Origin: VMDJ01 sp038144195
GTDB taxonomy: Bacteria > Pseudomonadota > Gammaproteobacteria > Chromatiales > Chromatiaceae
Assembly (NCBI GenBank): GCA_038144195.1
Contig: JAYQNH010000002.1
Coordinates: 310,001 to 374,000 of the forward strand
Reading direction: 5' to 3'
Length of the DNA stretch: 64,000 bases
Shown: one piece after another, positions 52,631 to 62,465 of the stretch
How the letters are laid out: each line of letters begins with the position of its first letter
Numbering within the stretch: position 1 is the first letter of the stretch
Made by a program: the position numbers and the translations under genes
Notes under the pieces: model-generated
Told to the model about the DNA's origin: nothing
What the model saw: the letters and a program-made list of their open reading frames with translations, nothing else
Databases searched by the model: none

Positions 52631-52669
52631 CGATAAGAATGAAATGATTGTGTCATAAACTAAGCTTGT

Positions 52670-53591
52670 TCAGAGGACCTGAACACAGCTTATAGAACAG
52701 GCAGTTACGGCCTTTTTGAGTGCCTCAATGGCATCTGGACGAGGGAAACTCTTACGCCATGCAATCGCGACAGTTCGACTTGGCGCATCGCCTGCGAAGC
52801 GTTTGACCGAGACAAGGCGCTGAGAGAAACGATCAGCCCCCGCAGCAGAGCACGGTAATACCGTCACACCCAAGCCACCTGCCACCATATAGCGGATCGT
52901 CTCAAGCGAACTGCCTTCTAATGATTGCGCTGCTTTTCCCTCGCGACGGCGTGGCACGCAATCGGGACATACTTCGAGCACTTGGTCCCGGAAACAGTGT
53001 CCCTTACCCAGCATCAAGACATCTTCATTAGCCATGGCATCCATTTCCACTTCTTCCTTTTTGATTCAAGGGATGCGAGCTAGGAATTAACAGCACAAAG
53101 GGCTCTTCATACAAAGGAGTCGTTGCGATACCTGGCTCATCAAACGGTAATGCAATCACAATCGCATCAAGATCGCCTTGCTTGAGCTTTTCGGTCAGCA
53201 CCGAGGTGTAATTTTCTTCAATCACCAAGGGCATATTGGGTGCGATCTCGGTCAGCTCAGGAATCAAGTCCGGCAACAGATACGGACCAATGGTGTAGAT
53301 AGCCCCAAGACGTAACGGCATGGATAACTGATCACGCCCCTGCTCCGAGATAATTTTGATATTGCCGACTTCTTCGAGAATCTGCTGCGCTTGAGTGACG
53401 ATCTGCTCGCCAATCGCAGTGACACTAACATCACCCTTACGACGTTCGAATAAAGAGACACCTAATTCATCTTCAAGCTTCTTAACTGCAACACTCAAAG
53501 TGGGCTGACTGACAAAGCATGCATCAGCAGCACGTCCAAAATGACGCTCTCTTGCTACTGCCACTATGTATCTCAACTCACTTAAGGTCAT
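52670..53591 (-). CDS. oxyR: Hydrogen-peroxide sensor regulator OxyR, frameshifted
   Basis: About 306 residues. LysR-type helix-turn-helix: MTLSELRYIVAVARERHFGR, then AADACFVSQPTLSVAVKKLE. The effector domain shows LRLGAIYTIGPYLLPDLIPE and the redox pair CFRDQVLEVC, with cysteines nine positions apart as C199 and C208 of E. coli OxyR. The frame changes near 53045 (LNQKGR to MEMDAMANEDVLMLGKGHC). Peroxide oxidises the pair to a disulfide and turns OxyR into an activator. The ATG 53591 matches the family start. Confidence 0.93.
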
Positions 53592-53656
53592 CGCCAATCT
53601 CACTTGCGAAACTTGGTAGAGGCGATAAGCTGCCTCACTGTTCTAACGTTATCACA

Positions 53657-54542
53657 ATGCCAAAGATGTCTGACAAGACTGCGATCATTTTAAAATTCCT
53701 CGACAACACGCCTGAGATCAATAGCGCTCTGCAGCCAGATCAATTGCCTGCGGAATCTTCTTGCTTGTTACATATGACTGATACGCACTTTGGCGCGATC
53801 CCAAAAGATTATTTTGTGCCTGTGGATATGGATGCAAGCTTTATCGATACGCTCGACCTCTTCAAACGTATGCACTGGAAAGCGGATGCTTGCTTAGCCA
53901 CCGGCGATCTTGTGCATGAAGGTGTTGCTGAGATGTATCAGGTCCTCGCAGGTCATTTTGATGGGCTTGGCATACCAACCTACGGACTACCCGGCAATCA
54001 TGATGAAAACGATGCGATGCAAGCTGGCTTTCAAAGTGATTTATGTAGCACACCAAAGATCGTCGATTTACCGCATTGGCGATTGGTACTAGATTGACTC
54101 AACCATTCCGCGACAATCAGGCGGACATATCAGTGATGATCAATTTGATCTGATTCACACTGCCATTGAAGCCACCGAGAAGCATGTCTTGATTGCCCTG
54201 CATCACAACCCGATCTCTACGAAAAGCGCATGGCTTGATCGCATGACCATAGACAATGGTGAACAGCTGATGGAGCTTGCACGACAATCAGATAAGGTGA
54301 AAGCGATTGTCTGGGGACATGTGCATCAAGAGTTTGATGCCAGTTATGAAGGGGTACGCTTATTAGCAACGCCATCGACATGCATGCAGTTCACCCCGAA
54401 AGCGACGCGCTTTGATGTTGATGAAGTGCCACCCGGATTTCGTTTACTGGCGTTACTTCCAAACGGTGAAATTGAAACTCAAGTGGTTAGAGCAACCTTT
54501 GAGAATCCAAATGCAATCGCTGAGCTGTTCGAGAATCAGTAA
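53657..54542 (+). CDS. Calcineurin-like metallophosphoesterase (CpdA/Icc-type), frameshifted
   Basis: About 294 residues. Metallophosphoesterase motifs: LLHMTDTHFG (D-x-H), ACLATGDLVHEG (GDLV), YGLPGNHDEND (GNHD), then after a frame change near 54095 ALHHNPIS and VWGHVHQEFD (GHVH). The order and spacing match 3',5'-cyclic-AMP phosphodiesterase CpdA. The substrate is not certain. A variable insertion before the D-x-H motif (about 40 residues) is longer than in E. coli CpdA. Confidence 0.85.
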
Positions 54543-55275
54543 GAGATTGTTGCCGCTTGTCCTGCGCGTAAATCTTCCGCTGCTTTCACACGCACAATCA
54601 CCGGATAAGTACCTGCTTGATCAGCTTCAACCGACACACTGACAGACTCAACCGACAAACTTTTACCGCTAGCTGTAACTGATACAGACTGACCAATCTT
54701 AGCCGCATCTTCTGCTGAGACATTCGCCGATACGATCATAGATGGGTGTTCACAACACCTACCTGAGCATTCACTGCCAGTGCATTATTTACGTACTCGC
54801 CAACACCGGTTTCAACCCACGAAACAACACCATCAAACGGTGCTTTGATAGTCGCTTGCTCAAGCGCCATTTGCGCTTCAGTGCTTGCCGCTTGTACATG
54901 AGCGTATTCCACATCAGCACGACGAACTGCAATCTCTGCGATAACACGCTCGTGCTCAGACAGAGCTGTGCGGTCATACATTTCTTTTGCACGATCGTAT
55001 TCACGCTTTGCTTCGTCATAGTTCAACGAAGCAGCATCAAGGTTTAGCGCAGCTGCTTTAGCGGCAGCGCGATAGGCACGGTCATCCAACTTAACCAAGG
55101 TGTCGCCTTTTTTAACTTTGTCGCCGAGCTTAACCATCACCTCAGACACAATGCCCGCACTACCAAAGGCAAGATCCGCTGAATGTTCATAGGCAAGACG
55201 ACCCTCAAGATCAGCTGCCATCAAAGTTGATGTTGCGAGTGCTAATGCAGCACCGACTGAAAGTGATTTCATCAT
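54536..55275 (-). CDS. Efflux periplasmic adaptor (HlyD/RND-MFP family), frameshifted
   Basis: About 246 residues. Signal peptide MMKSLSVGAALALATSTLMA. Lipoyl half SAGIVSEVMVKLGDKVKKGD, a short coiled-coil hairpin (AALNLDAASLNYDEAKREYD), second lipoyl half IKAPFDGVVSWVETGVGEYV, and a beta-barrel part after the frame change at about 54738 (MIVSANVSAEDAAKIGQSVS). Shorter than RND adaptors. Its start overlaps the TolC-like stop (ATGA). No pump gene is adjacent, so its inner-membrane partner is unknown. Confidence 0.87.
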
Positions 55276-56549
55276 TGGGCCTCCCCCAGACGACCAACCA
55301 TGGCTTTAATTTTGGCTTCGTTCATTGCCCAATCGAACAACACACGTGCGATATCTAAACGAACCTCAGAGGTTTTTGTCATCGCATCACCAAGATCCGC
55401 TTTTAATTCCAATTCATACAAGGCGCGACTGCGATCAAGATACACATCGCGATAGGTCTCTTTGGCTTTCTGCTCTTGTAGCTTAGCGCGCAAGTCACTG
55501 CGAGCTAACCAAAGCTTGAGCGCTTGATCACGCAATTCATACTCTTTTAAACGTAATGCCGCTTCAGCTGAGGTCACCTTCGCTTCTGCTGAAGCAACAG
55601 CAGCTTCAGTACGACCACCGCGTGACAGTGGCACCTCAAAAAGTAGGCCTGCAGCAAACGGATGGGTTGATCCTGTCGAGCGGTTCATCACTAACGAGTC
55701 CAGCTCACCCACTACTCGTGGACCATCACTTTGTTTCGCGGCTTTCACGGCCAACTTTGCGGCATCACGCTGCTGGCGTAATCGCTTTAACTGCAGATTA
55801 TTTTTGAGCACCTCGTTCCAGTAGGCATCAAAATCCTCTGGATCTTCTTTCGGCAACTCAACTGTAGGAAGAGCCACAGTCGATACAAGATCACCTGGGC
55901 GCCCCATAGCAAGTGCGAGCTGCGCACGCGTCAAACGTTGGCGAGATTCGCTTTCAAACCGACGGCGGCGCACTTCTTGTGAGACCGCTTCCAAAGCCAG
56001 CATATCCACATCATTGACTTGGCCCATCTCATTACGCTGCTTGGCACGATCCGCTTGAATGTAAGCAATGGCCATCCATTCGTTATCACGCGCAAACGCT
56101 AAATCAGATAAGACCACATCATAAAAAGCACGCATCACTGCTAACTGTGCAAGCTGCTTTTGACGTTGTGTTTCAAATGCTTGAGCTTCAGCAGATTGTT
56201 GCGATGACGCCAACTCCGCTTCAGATTGACCGAAGTCATACAACTCTTTACGCACTGTGATGCTGGCACTGCTGTCGTTATGCGAGGGATCTGTCGACTT
56301 ATAAGAAGGATCAATCCAGCGTGCACGTGCGCGAAAATCAATCGTTGCGTCATCTGATGCTTCAACACCTGATAGCTGTGCTTGCGCCAAAGATTCATTG
56401 GCCATCTGCGCTTGTTGCGCAGGGGTCGCAGCTGCAAGCTTCAGTGCAGCTTCCAGTGACAGTGGTTCTGGTAATGGCTCTAACTCAGCCGCATAAGAAA
56501 GCGAACAACTTAAAAGGCTCGCAGCAAAAAGGGAGCGCGTTAACTTCAC
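55272..56549 (-). CDS. TolC-family outer-membrane efflux protein
   Basis: 425 residues, signal peptide MKLTRSLFAASLLSCSLSYA. Two OEP repeats with long helices: LEAALKLAAATPAQQAQMAN and AQAFETQRQKQLAQLAVMRA in the first, LAVKAAKQSDGPRVVGELDS and VASAEAKVTSAEAALRLKEY in the second. The beta-barrel strands carry FEVPLSRGG. Forms the trans-periplasmic tunnel for the adaptor encoded next. It starts four bases before the end of the thioredoxin-like gene, so adaptor, TolC and thioredoxins are one operon. Confidence 0.88.
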   Translation of the reverse strand: MKLTRSLFAASLLSCSLSYAAELEPLPEPLSLEAALKLAAATPAQQAQMANESLAQAQLSGVEASDDATIDFRARARWIDPSYKSTDPSHNDSSASITVRKELYDFGQSEAELASSQQSAEAQAFETQRQKQLAQLAVMRAFYDVVLSDLAFARDNEWMAIAYIQADRAKQRNEMGQVNDVDMLALEAVSQEVRRRRFESESRQRLTRAQLALAMGRPGDLVSTVALPTVELPKEDPEDFDAYWNEVLKNNLQLKRLRQQRDAAKLAVKAAKQSDGPRVVGELDSLVMNRSTGSTHPFAAGLLFEVPLSRGGRTEAAVASAEAKVTSAEAALRLKEYELRDQALKLWLARSDLRAKLQEQKAKETYRDVYLDRSRALYELELKADLGDAMTKTSEVRLDIARVLFDWAMNEAKIKAMVGRLGEAQ

Positions 56550-57082
56550 TTAAGATTTGCTCGCTTGTAACGCGCAAAGGCTTCTTTCTCGTACGCTTTA
56601 TCTAAGACGTACTTACCAAGCAGATTGAATTCTTCTTTGTTTTTAGTCGCACCGGTAAAACGCGAACGAGGAATGTAGTTACCTTCTAAATCAAAGAACG
56701 CAAAAACTGGTGTTGCACGTACGCGATATTCTTTAAAGGCGAAATCTTTCATAGTGGTGCTTTCACCTTTGAAGTTCACCAACTCCACATCGCCTTCGAT
56801 ATCCACTTCGAATAGTTGGAAGTTCTTTTTGTAGTAATCCTGCACATCCGGCTGATTAAGAACCATCGTTTTCATACGATGACAGAAAGGACACTCCGTC
56901 ATCGTGAACATGATCATGATGCCTTTTTTCCCTTTCTCTTTAGCAATCTCTAGCTCTTCTTTCATATCCCAAAAGCTTTCATCAAAGAAAAACTTGTGTG
57001 GGTCACGCGGCAGATCAGCAGCTGAAACAGCAGCACTGCTAATCAGTAAAAGAGTAACCAAAAAACGGCTGAAAAATTTCAT
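56546..57082 (-). CDS. Exported thioredoxin-fold protein (SoxW-like, CPFC)
   Basis: 178 residues, signal peptide MKFFSRFLVTLLLISSAAVSA. Thioredoxin-like domain: IMIMFTMTECPFCHRMKTMV with the redox motif CPFC, then YYKKNFQLFEVDIEGDVELV, FKEYRVRATPVFAFFDLEGN (cis-Pro TPVFAFF) and RFTGATKNKEEF. It resembles SoxW/thioredoxin_2 proteins that keep periplasmic thiols reduced. Followed by TolC with a four-base overlap. Confidence 0.88.
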   Translation of the reverse strand: MKFFSRFLVTLLLISSAAVSAADLPRDPHKFFFDESFWDMKEELEIAKEKGKKGIMIMFTMTECPFCHRMKTMVLNQPDVQDYYKKNFQLFEVDIEGDVELVNFKGESTTMKDFAFKEYRVRATPVFAFFDLEGNYIPRSRFTGATKNKEEFNLLGKYVLDKAYEKEAFARYKRANLK

Positions 57083-57121
57083 CCAATCGCTCCATCGCGA
57101 TACGTCATTTCAATAGGTTAA

Positions 57122-57581
57122 TCATTGAGCCTGAGCAGCAATGAAGTCAAGCACCATGTCCGCTGTCAGCGAGCCAACATGACGTACCTCAACCTCGCCT
57201 TTTGGATTCACCAAAAAACTCGAAGGCAATCCGGGGATTTCACCCACCAGCTCGTGTGGCATCGGATTCAAACCAACCGGCAGGATTGGATAGGAGAGAA
57301 ACAAGTCATCGGTAAATTTGCGCAGGCGCTCTGGGGTAGCGTCCTCAAAATTCACTCCCAGTACCACAATCTTTTCACTGTGCTGCGAATGTAGAATCTC
57401 TAGCTCTGGTAACTCTTCCATGCAGGGCGGACACCAGGTAGCCCAGTAATTCACCAACACCCAGCGACCTTGGTAATCAGACAACTTGTGCGTTTTACCC
57501 TCCAGATCCACCCAGCTCGCATTCGTCTCGGCCATCACCGGCGTGATCAATAAGCAAAAAAAGCAACAACGTTCGAATCAT
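57122..57581 (-). CDS. TlpA-like periplasmic thiol-disulfide reductase, frameshifted
   Basis: About 153 residues. The signal peptide starts at ATG 57581 (MIRTLLLFLL). An A7 run on the plus strand (57556-57562) breaks the frame inside it, after which ITPVMAETNASWVDLEGKTH continues. TlpA/ResA motif VLVNYWATWCPPCMEELPEL with CPPC, EKIVVLGVNFEDATPERLRK, and the cis-Pro PGLPSSFLVNPKGEV. Reduces periplasmic disulfides. Together with the CPFC protein it gives two thiol-redox proteins ahead of the TolC and adaptor genes. Confidence 0.88.
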
Positions 57582-57738
57582 TTTGTAACCTCCCAAAGGA
57601 ATGCGATGAATATAGTGATGAGCGCTGCTCAGTACTAGCCATCACGACCTGAAAATGACCCTGCCACGATAAATGAATTGCACACCGCCGCCATAGGGCA
57701 GGCTTTGGTAAACTCAGCGCTGTAATAGGGAGAAATCT

Positions 57739-58086
57739 ATGTCGGTCAAAATCTTTCACAACCCGCGCTGCAGCAAGTCACGTCAAACGCTTGCACTGTT
57801 AGAAGAACAAGGCGTTAACGCTGTTGTTGTTGAATACCTCAAAACACCTCCTGCAAAAGCTGAGTTAAAAGACGTGCTTGGCATGCTAGGTCTTTCGCCA
57901 CGTCAGCTGATGCGAAAAGGTGAAGCGGAATACACCGAGACTGGCGCTGATGATGAATCGCTCTCTGATGATGCGTTGATCGACATCATGGTTGCGACAC
58001 CAAAACTCATTGAACGCCCTATCGTCATCACTAACGGCAAAGCGGCCATTGGTCGTCCACCTGAGCAAGTCTTGGAGATTCTCTGA
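57739..58086 (+). CDS. arsC: Arsenate reductase, glutaredoxin-coupled (ArsC)
   Basis: 115 residues. Active-site MSVKIFHNPRCSKSRQTLAL with Cys in RCSKSR. The family continues with DVLGMLGLSPRQLMRKGEAE and PKLIERPIVITNGKAAIGRP, the conserved arginines of ArsC. Converts arsenate to arsenite using glutaredoxin. Shares its stop with the wrbA start. It complements arsS at the left end of the window: reduction is the first step toward methylated arsenic. ArsC-like proteins such as YffB are an alternative reading. Confidence 0.88.
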   Translation: MSVKIFHNPRCSKSRQTLALLEEQGVNAVVVEYLKTPPAKAELKDVLGMLGLSPRQLMRKGEAEYTETGADDESLSDDALIDIMVATPKLIERPIVITNGKAAIGRPPEQVLEIL

Positions 58087-58676
58087 TGAGCCATATTCTC
58101 GTGTTGTATTACAGCCGTCATGGCGGCACTGCCAACATGGCGAAATATGTCGCGCGCGGTATTGAGTCGACCGGTAATGAAGCGATGCTACGTACCGTTC
58201 CTGAAGTCTCACCGAAATGTGAAGCAACTGAACCGGGTGTACCGACTGATGGCGCGCCTTATGTGACCTTAGAAGAGCTCGAAACCTGTGATGGTCTTGC
58301 TCTGGGTAGCGCAACCTACTTTGGCAACATGGCATCACCACTCAAATACTTTATCGATCAAACATCGGGGCTATGGATGAGTGGCGCCCTGATTGGGAAA
58401 CCAGCAGGTGTTTTCACCGCATCAGCCAGTATGCATGGCGGCCAAGAAACCACTCTTACCTCGATGATGTTGCCATTACTTCATCACGGCATGGTGATCA
58501 CTGGCGTGCCTTATAACGAGCCCGCATTGCTAGAAACCACCACAGGCGGTACACCTTATGGCCCTAGCCATGTCTCTGGCGCAGACAACAGCGTAACGCT
58601 CACGGCGAACGAACAATCGATCGCACAAGCACTAGGCAAACAAATTGGCGAGCTAGCCAACAAGCTTAGAGGTTAA
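58086..58676 (+). CDS. wrbA: NAD(P)H:quinone oxidoreductase WrbA
   Basis: 196 residues, typical. FMN-binding flavodoxin fold with HILVLYYSRHGGTANMAKYV, the LALGSATYFGNMASPLKYFI segment and FTASASMHGGQETTLTSMML; conserved YGPSHVSG loop. Two-electron quinone reductase that limits redox cycling. It is one base after arsC, and DUF2069 and hda follow, an order common in gammaproteobacteria. Confidence 0.93.
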   Translation: MSHILVLYYSRHGGTANMAKYVARGIESTGNEAMLRTVPEVSPKCEATEPGVPTDGAPYVTLEELETCDGLALGSATYFGNMASPLKYFIDQTSGLWMSGALIGKPAGVFTASASMHGGQETTLTSMMLPLLHHGMVITGVPYNEPALLETTTGGTPYGPSHVSGADNSVTLTANEQSIAQALGKQIGELANKLRG

Positions 58677-58677
58677 G

Positions 58678-59037
58678 TTGAAAGTCACTTTGACACGCTG
58701 GCTATCGCTTGGCAGTTATTTAGGTCTGATTGCATTTGGTATGGCATGGGCTATTAGCTTAGGTGAATTCAAACCAAGCCAAGTTTCCTTCATGTTGGTG
58801 GTGATGGTATTGCCATTGCTCTTTCCATTACGCGGCATTTTGCATGGTCGCGATAAAGCGATTGTTTGGGGCACCCTCATTAGCCTTCTCTATATCGTTC
58901 ATGGCGGCATGGGTTGGTGGTCTGATTCGCATCTTTGGGTTTGGGGCATGCTCGAAACACTCTTAGCGGTCACCTATCTATTCACCGCAAGCTTCTTCGT
59001 TCGTTGGCGCGCGGAAAGTCGCCAAAACAATGACTGA
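58678..59037 (+). CDS. DUF2069 membrane protein
   Basis: 119 residues with four membrane helices: LGSYLGLIAFGMAWAISLGE, SFMLVVMVLPLLFPLRGIL, WGTLISLLYIVHGGMGWW, and METLLAVTYLFTASFFVRW. The motif FPLRGILHGR is typical of DUF2069. Starts with TTG at 58678 directly after the wrbA stop. Its last eight bases overlap hda. Function unknown. Confidence 0.85.
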   Translation: MKVTLTRWLSLGSYLGLIAFGMAWAISLGEFKPSQVSFMLVVMVLPLLFPLRGILHGRDKAIVWGTLISLLYIVHGGMGWWSDSHLWVWGMLETLLAVTYLFTASFFVRWRAESRQNND

Positions 59038-59722
59038 TCAACTACCGCTCGGTTTAAGCCTGAGCAAATCAACGCAACTGGGTAGTTATCTGTTTGAAGC
59101 CAACCCAAGCTTAGCGGCCATGCTGTCTGCGCAACGTGATGGCAGTGGCGAATGGCAGTTATTTGTCAGTGGCGATAAAGCGAGCGGCAAAACGCATCTC
59201 TTACTTGCCCAAACGCGCGAGGCAGAAACTCAAGGTCTTCGTGCAGCTTATCTTCCTTTAGCTCAACACCGTGAGCTTGATCCTCAAATGCTTGAGGGCA
59301 TGGAAGAACTGGACTTTATTGCGATTGATGATATCGACGCTATCGCTGGTAACGCCGCCTGGGAAGAAGCCCTCTTCCACCTCTACAACCGAATAAAAGA
59401 TCGCAAAGCAAAGCTTTTAGTCAGTGCCAAAGATGCGGCAAAGAACACCCAGATCAAACTTCCGGATCTTCGTTCGCGTTTAAGCTGGGGTGTGAATGTG
59501 GATCTCAAACCACTCAATGATGAGCAACGCTTAATCGTACTTACTCAAAAAGCGAAAGAGCGTGGACTGACACTCAGCGAAGATGTTGGCAATTACATCA
59601 TCACGCATTTTTCACGCGATCTACATGCCTTAGTGAAATTACTTGATCAACTCGACCATGATTCATTGGCAGAACAACACCAACTCACCATTCCGTTTGT
59701 GAAACCAAGACTCAGTCTTTAG
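59030..59722 (+). CDS. hda: DnaA regulatory inactivator Hda
   Basis: 230 residues. The N-terminal clamp-binding motif QLPLGLSLS lets Hda bind the sliding clamp. AAA+ domain: Walker A-like GDKASGKTHLLLAQT, Walker B FIAIDDIDAIAGN, sensor region KDAAKNTQIKLPDLRSRLSW and the helical lid. Promotes ATP hydrolysis by DnaA after initiation. The 3' end overlaps the convergent AI-2E gene by 11 bases. Confidence 0.92.
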   Translation: MTDQLPLGLSLSKSTQLGSYLFEANPSLAAMLSAQRDGSGEWQLFVSGDKASGKTHLLLAQTREAETQGLRAAYLPLAQHRELDPQMLEGMEELDFIAIDDIDAIAGNAAWEEALFHLYNRIKDRKAKLLVSAKDAAKNTQIKLPDLRSRLSWGVNVDLKPLNDEQRLIVLTQKAKERGLTLSEDVGNYIITHFSRDLHALVKLLDQLDHDSLAEQHQLTIPFVKPRLSL

Positions 59723-60764
59723 TGCCCATATAAGCCGTGCTTTGCTGATAAACAGACAAAGCATGACGCATCAAAACCACAGCAACCGCAGCGACGGGTA
59801 GCACGACAAGCACGCCAAAGAAACCATAGAGCTGACCACCGGCCATCACCGCAAAGATCACAGCGACTGGATGTAAACCAATACGCTCACCCACTAAACG
59901 CGGTGTTAATACCAAGCCTTCTACAAGCTGACCAATAATGAATACCGCCATCACTGCAGGCAGCACATCAATTTGTTGGAACTGAAGCCAAGCAGCAAGC
60001 GATGCAACTGTAATGCCTACGATCAAACCGAGATAAGGTACAAAACTCACCACACCAGCTAACATGCCAATCAACAGAGCGAACTTAATATCCAACATCC
60101 AAAGACCGGTAGTATAGATCACACCCAGTGCAAACATCACCACTAGCTGTCCACGCAAGAAGGCACCTAAAACCTCATCAGATTCTTTCGCTAATCGGCT
60201 AATAGTTCTCTCAGAGTCGCGTGGCAATAAAGCATGTACTTGCACGACCAAGCGATCCCAGTCACGCAATAAATAAAACGTTAATACTGGAATCAACAAT
60301 AAATTGGTTAGCAAAGCAACAAACCACAAGGTCGAACTAGAGATTGATTGCCAGACAACACCAAAGACACCGCCGGCTGTTTGCCAATGCGCTGCCAATG
60401 ACTCTTTAATTGACCCTTCTTGTAGTGACTCTAGCGACAAAGATTGGCCGAGATACTCTTCGATCAATAGCTTCACCCGCTCTGCATACTCAGGCAATAC
60501 CGCAAGCAATTGTTTGATCTGCAATTCAAGCTGCGGACCCACGCCCATCACAGCAGCAACTAGCAAACCAATAATCACCACAAAAACAATCACCACCGCC
60601 AAAGTGCGCGGCAATTTGATTGTCTCTAAACGATCCACGAGAGGATCACCGAGATAGGCAAGTAATAGCGCGACAGCAAATGGCATCAAGATTGGCGACA
60701 ACACATACAAGCCAGCACCAATCGCTAGCACCCAAAGCCAGGTCATTAATTGTTTGTTAAACAT
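59712..60764 (-). CDS. AI-2E family transporter (PerM-like)
   Basis: 350 residues with about eight membrane helices and a soluble insertion (KQLLAVLPEYAERVKLLIEE). C-terminal motif LIGMLAGVVSFVPYLGLIVG, then IGQLVEGLVLTPRLVGERIGL and GVLVVLPVAAVAVVLMRHAL are family hallmarks. Family members export the quorum signal AI-2 or act as Na+/H+ antiporters; which applies here is open. Its start overlaps the phosphatidyltransferase end. Confidence 0.88.
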   Translation of the reverse strand: MFNKQLMTWLWVLAIGAGLYVLSPILMPFAVALLLAYLGDPLVDRLETIKLPRTLAVVIVFVVIIGLLVAAVMGVGPQLELQIKQLLAVLPEYAERVKLLIEEYLGQSLSLESLQEGSIKESLAAHWQTAGGVFGVVWQSISSSTLWFVALLTNLLLIPVLTFYLLRDWDRLVVQVHALLPRDSERTISRLAKESDEVLGAFLRGQLVVMFALGVIYTTGLWMLDIKFALLIGMLAGVVSFVPYLGLIVGITVASLAAWLQFQQIDVLPAVMAVFIIGQLVEGLVLTPRLVGERIGLHPVAVIFAVMAGGQLYGFFGVLVVLPVAAVAVVLMRHALSVYQQSTAYMGTKD

Positions 60765-61306
60765 GCTTATCCCTTTTCACCACACGTCGCCCCCACGTAT
60801 TGGCATAACCAAAGCCACTCAAGACAACGGTAATCGCTACCGCCCAACTTAAGACATCAATCACCATAGGCGAAACGTCGAGCAACCCTAAACTTAATAC
60901 GCCCACGGTGGCTAAAATAATCTGCAAAACAGTGTTCAACTTACTCATCAAGCTTGGCTCAGCATTGAACTTCTCAACCTTGAGGTTATAGATAACACCA
61001 CCACCAACAATCAAAAGATCACGCAGGATAATCAGCGCCACCAACCAGAGTGGGAAATACGGCCAAGAGCCACAAAACAATAAAGGTACTGACCAAGAGT
61101 AATTTATCAGCGATCGCATCTAGCACACCACCAAAGCGCGACTCCCACCCAAAACGCTTCGCAAGATAACCATCAACGCCGTCAGATATACCGGCAATAA
61201 CAAACAACACGACCGCTAAGTCATAACGATGGTTAAGCAGCGCCCAGACAATCGGGGCCACTAATAAAATACGCAAGAAGCTAATGATATTGGGCAGATG
61301 ATGCAT
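60757..61306 (-). CDS. CDP-alcohol phosphatidyltransferase (PgsA-like), frameshifted
   Basis: About 183 residues. Starts MHHLPNIISFLRILLVAPIV with the DG-x-DG motif GISDGVDGYLAKRFGWESRF, followed by GGVLDAIADKLLLVSTFIVL, all metal-binding aspartates present. A frame change near 61060-61075 leads into FPLWLVALIILRDLLIVGGG, the usual second half. Belongs with phosphatidylglycerophosphate synthases or cardiolipin-type enzymes of the class I superfamily. The exact product is unclear; pgsA proper is usually adjacent to uvrC. The start overlaps the stop of the DUF2066 gene. Confidence 0.87.
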
Positions 61307-62412
61307 TACTGAGCAGTAACACCTTTAGCAATTAACTCTGGCTGCAACACCAGGTCCACCCCTTGCTGAGCTTGCAGTGCCGTCATCGGTGTTACACCAA
61401 ATTCAGCTTGGCGAGTAAGCAACTTTTCCAGCTCTTGACGACCACCACGCACCTTCACACTCACTTGCATACCCGTGCCATTGAGCACGTGTAATTGAAG
61501 ATCTGTTAGCGTTGGATCATTGCGCAACCGCGACATCACTTTTGAATAAAGCTGCACCGACTCGACCGGATTGATCCACATCGACACTTTAATTGGCTCA
61601 TCGCTGACCACTTCCTGTGCAGCCAAATCCGATAAACGATCTTGCAGCTCATTCAAACCATCCATCAAGGCAGCTTGCGCAGCAGGTGCTTGGGTTTCAA
61701 ATTGAATCAACTGATCGCCGCGATAAACATTCCAACGCGCCAACCATTCCGCTTGCACAGTGGGTGACAATTTCAATGTAGTGATCACATCATGCGGGTA
61801 TCGCTCAGAGGCCTTATCAATCGCAGGACGATAATCCGACCAAAGGTCCGCCGCGGTGAGCGTGGATTGATCGGTCAGATCCATCAGCGGAATCTGCAAG
61901 GGCATTGAACGACGCTGAGCGAGCGCTTCGAGCTCGGCACTGATCTCAGCCGACTCCTGAAGATTAACCAGCTGACGCGCACCATTATTCTCAAGCGTGG
62001 TCCAAAGCAGTACCTGAGGACGAATTCCCGTCCAAACTGGCAAGCCATGACTGCGCATCAAGCGCTCTGTCGCCTCTCGATCGAACACGGTTTGCAGGTA
62101 AAAACGTTTACCCGCCTGCTCATCGACCAAATCTTTAGCCGCCACCTCTTCGTGACGGTAGCTGTATTGCTGCAGTAGATCTGTCGCCTGCGGCAAAATA
62201 ACCAACGCCTCATCGCGTTCAACAATCTTTTGATTGCCAGAGACCTGAATCAAAACCTTTTTCAGGGCACTGGATAGCGCTTTCGCTCGCGCTTGATCAC
62301 CGTCGTCCGGCACCTGGATTTCCGCTTTGTAGAGCTCAGCCACGTCCACTGCTAGCGCCATTGGGGCCAACAGAACACAACTTATCAATGCAGGAAGTCG
62401 AAGCCATTTCAT
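61306..62412 (-). CDS. DUF2066 exported protein
   Basis: 368 residues, signal peptide MKWLRLPALISCVLLAPMALA. The family opening is VAELYKAEIQVPDDGDQARA, then ALSSALKKVLIQVSGNQKIV and SYRHEEVAAKDLVDEQAGKR. The middle region has VWTGIRPQVLLWTTLENNGA. DUF2066 genes are conserved next to purM in gammaproteobacteria, as here. Function unknown. The two genes diverge from a 53-base intergenic region. Confidence 0.88.
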   Translation of the reverse strand: MKWLRLPALISCVLLAPMALAVDVAELYKAEIQVPDDGDQARAKALSSALKKVLIQVSGNQKIVERDEALVILPQATDLLQQYSYRHEEVAAKDLVDEQAGKRFYLQTVFDREATERLMRSHGLPVWTGIRPQVLLWTTLENNGARQLVNLQESAEISAELEALAQRRSMPLQIPLMDLTDQSTLTAADLWSDYRPAIDKASERYPHDVITTLKLSPTVQAEWLARWNVYRGDQLIQFETQAPAAQAALMDGLNELQDRLSDLAAQEVVSDEPIKVSMWINPVESVQLYSKVMSRLRNDPTLTDLQLHVLNGTGMQVSVKVRGGRQELEKLLTRQAEFGVTPMTALQAQQGVDLVLQPELIAKGVTAQ

Positions 62413-62465
62413 AAGATAGAGTGTAACAGCTCGCCCTCAGCCGAGGGCAAAACGAGGCATGCGAA

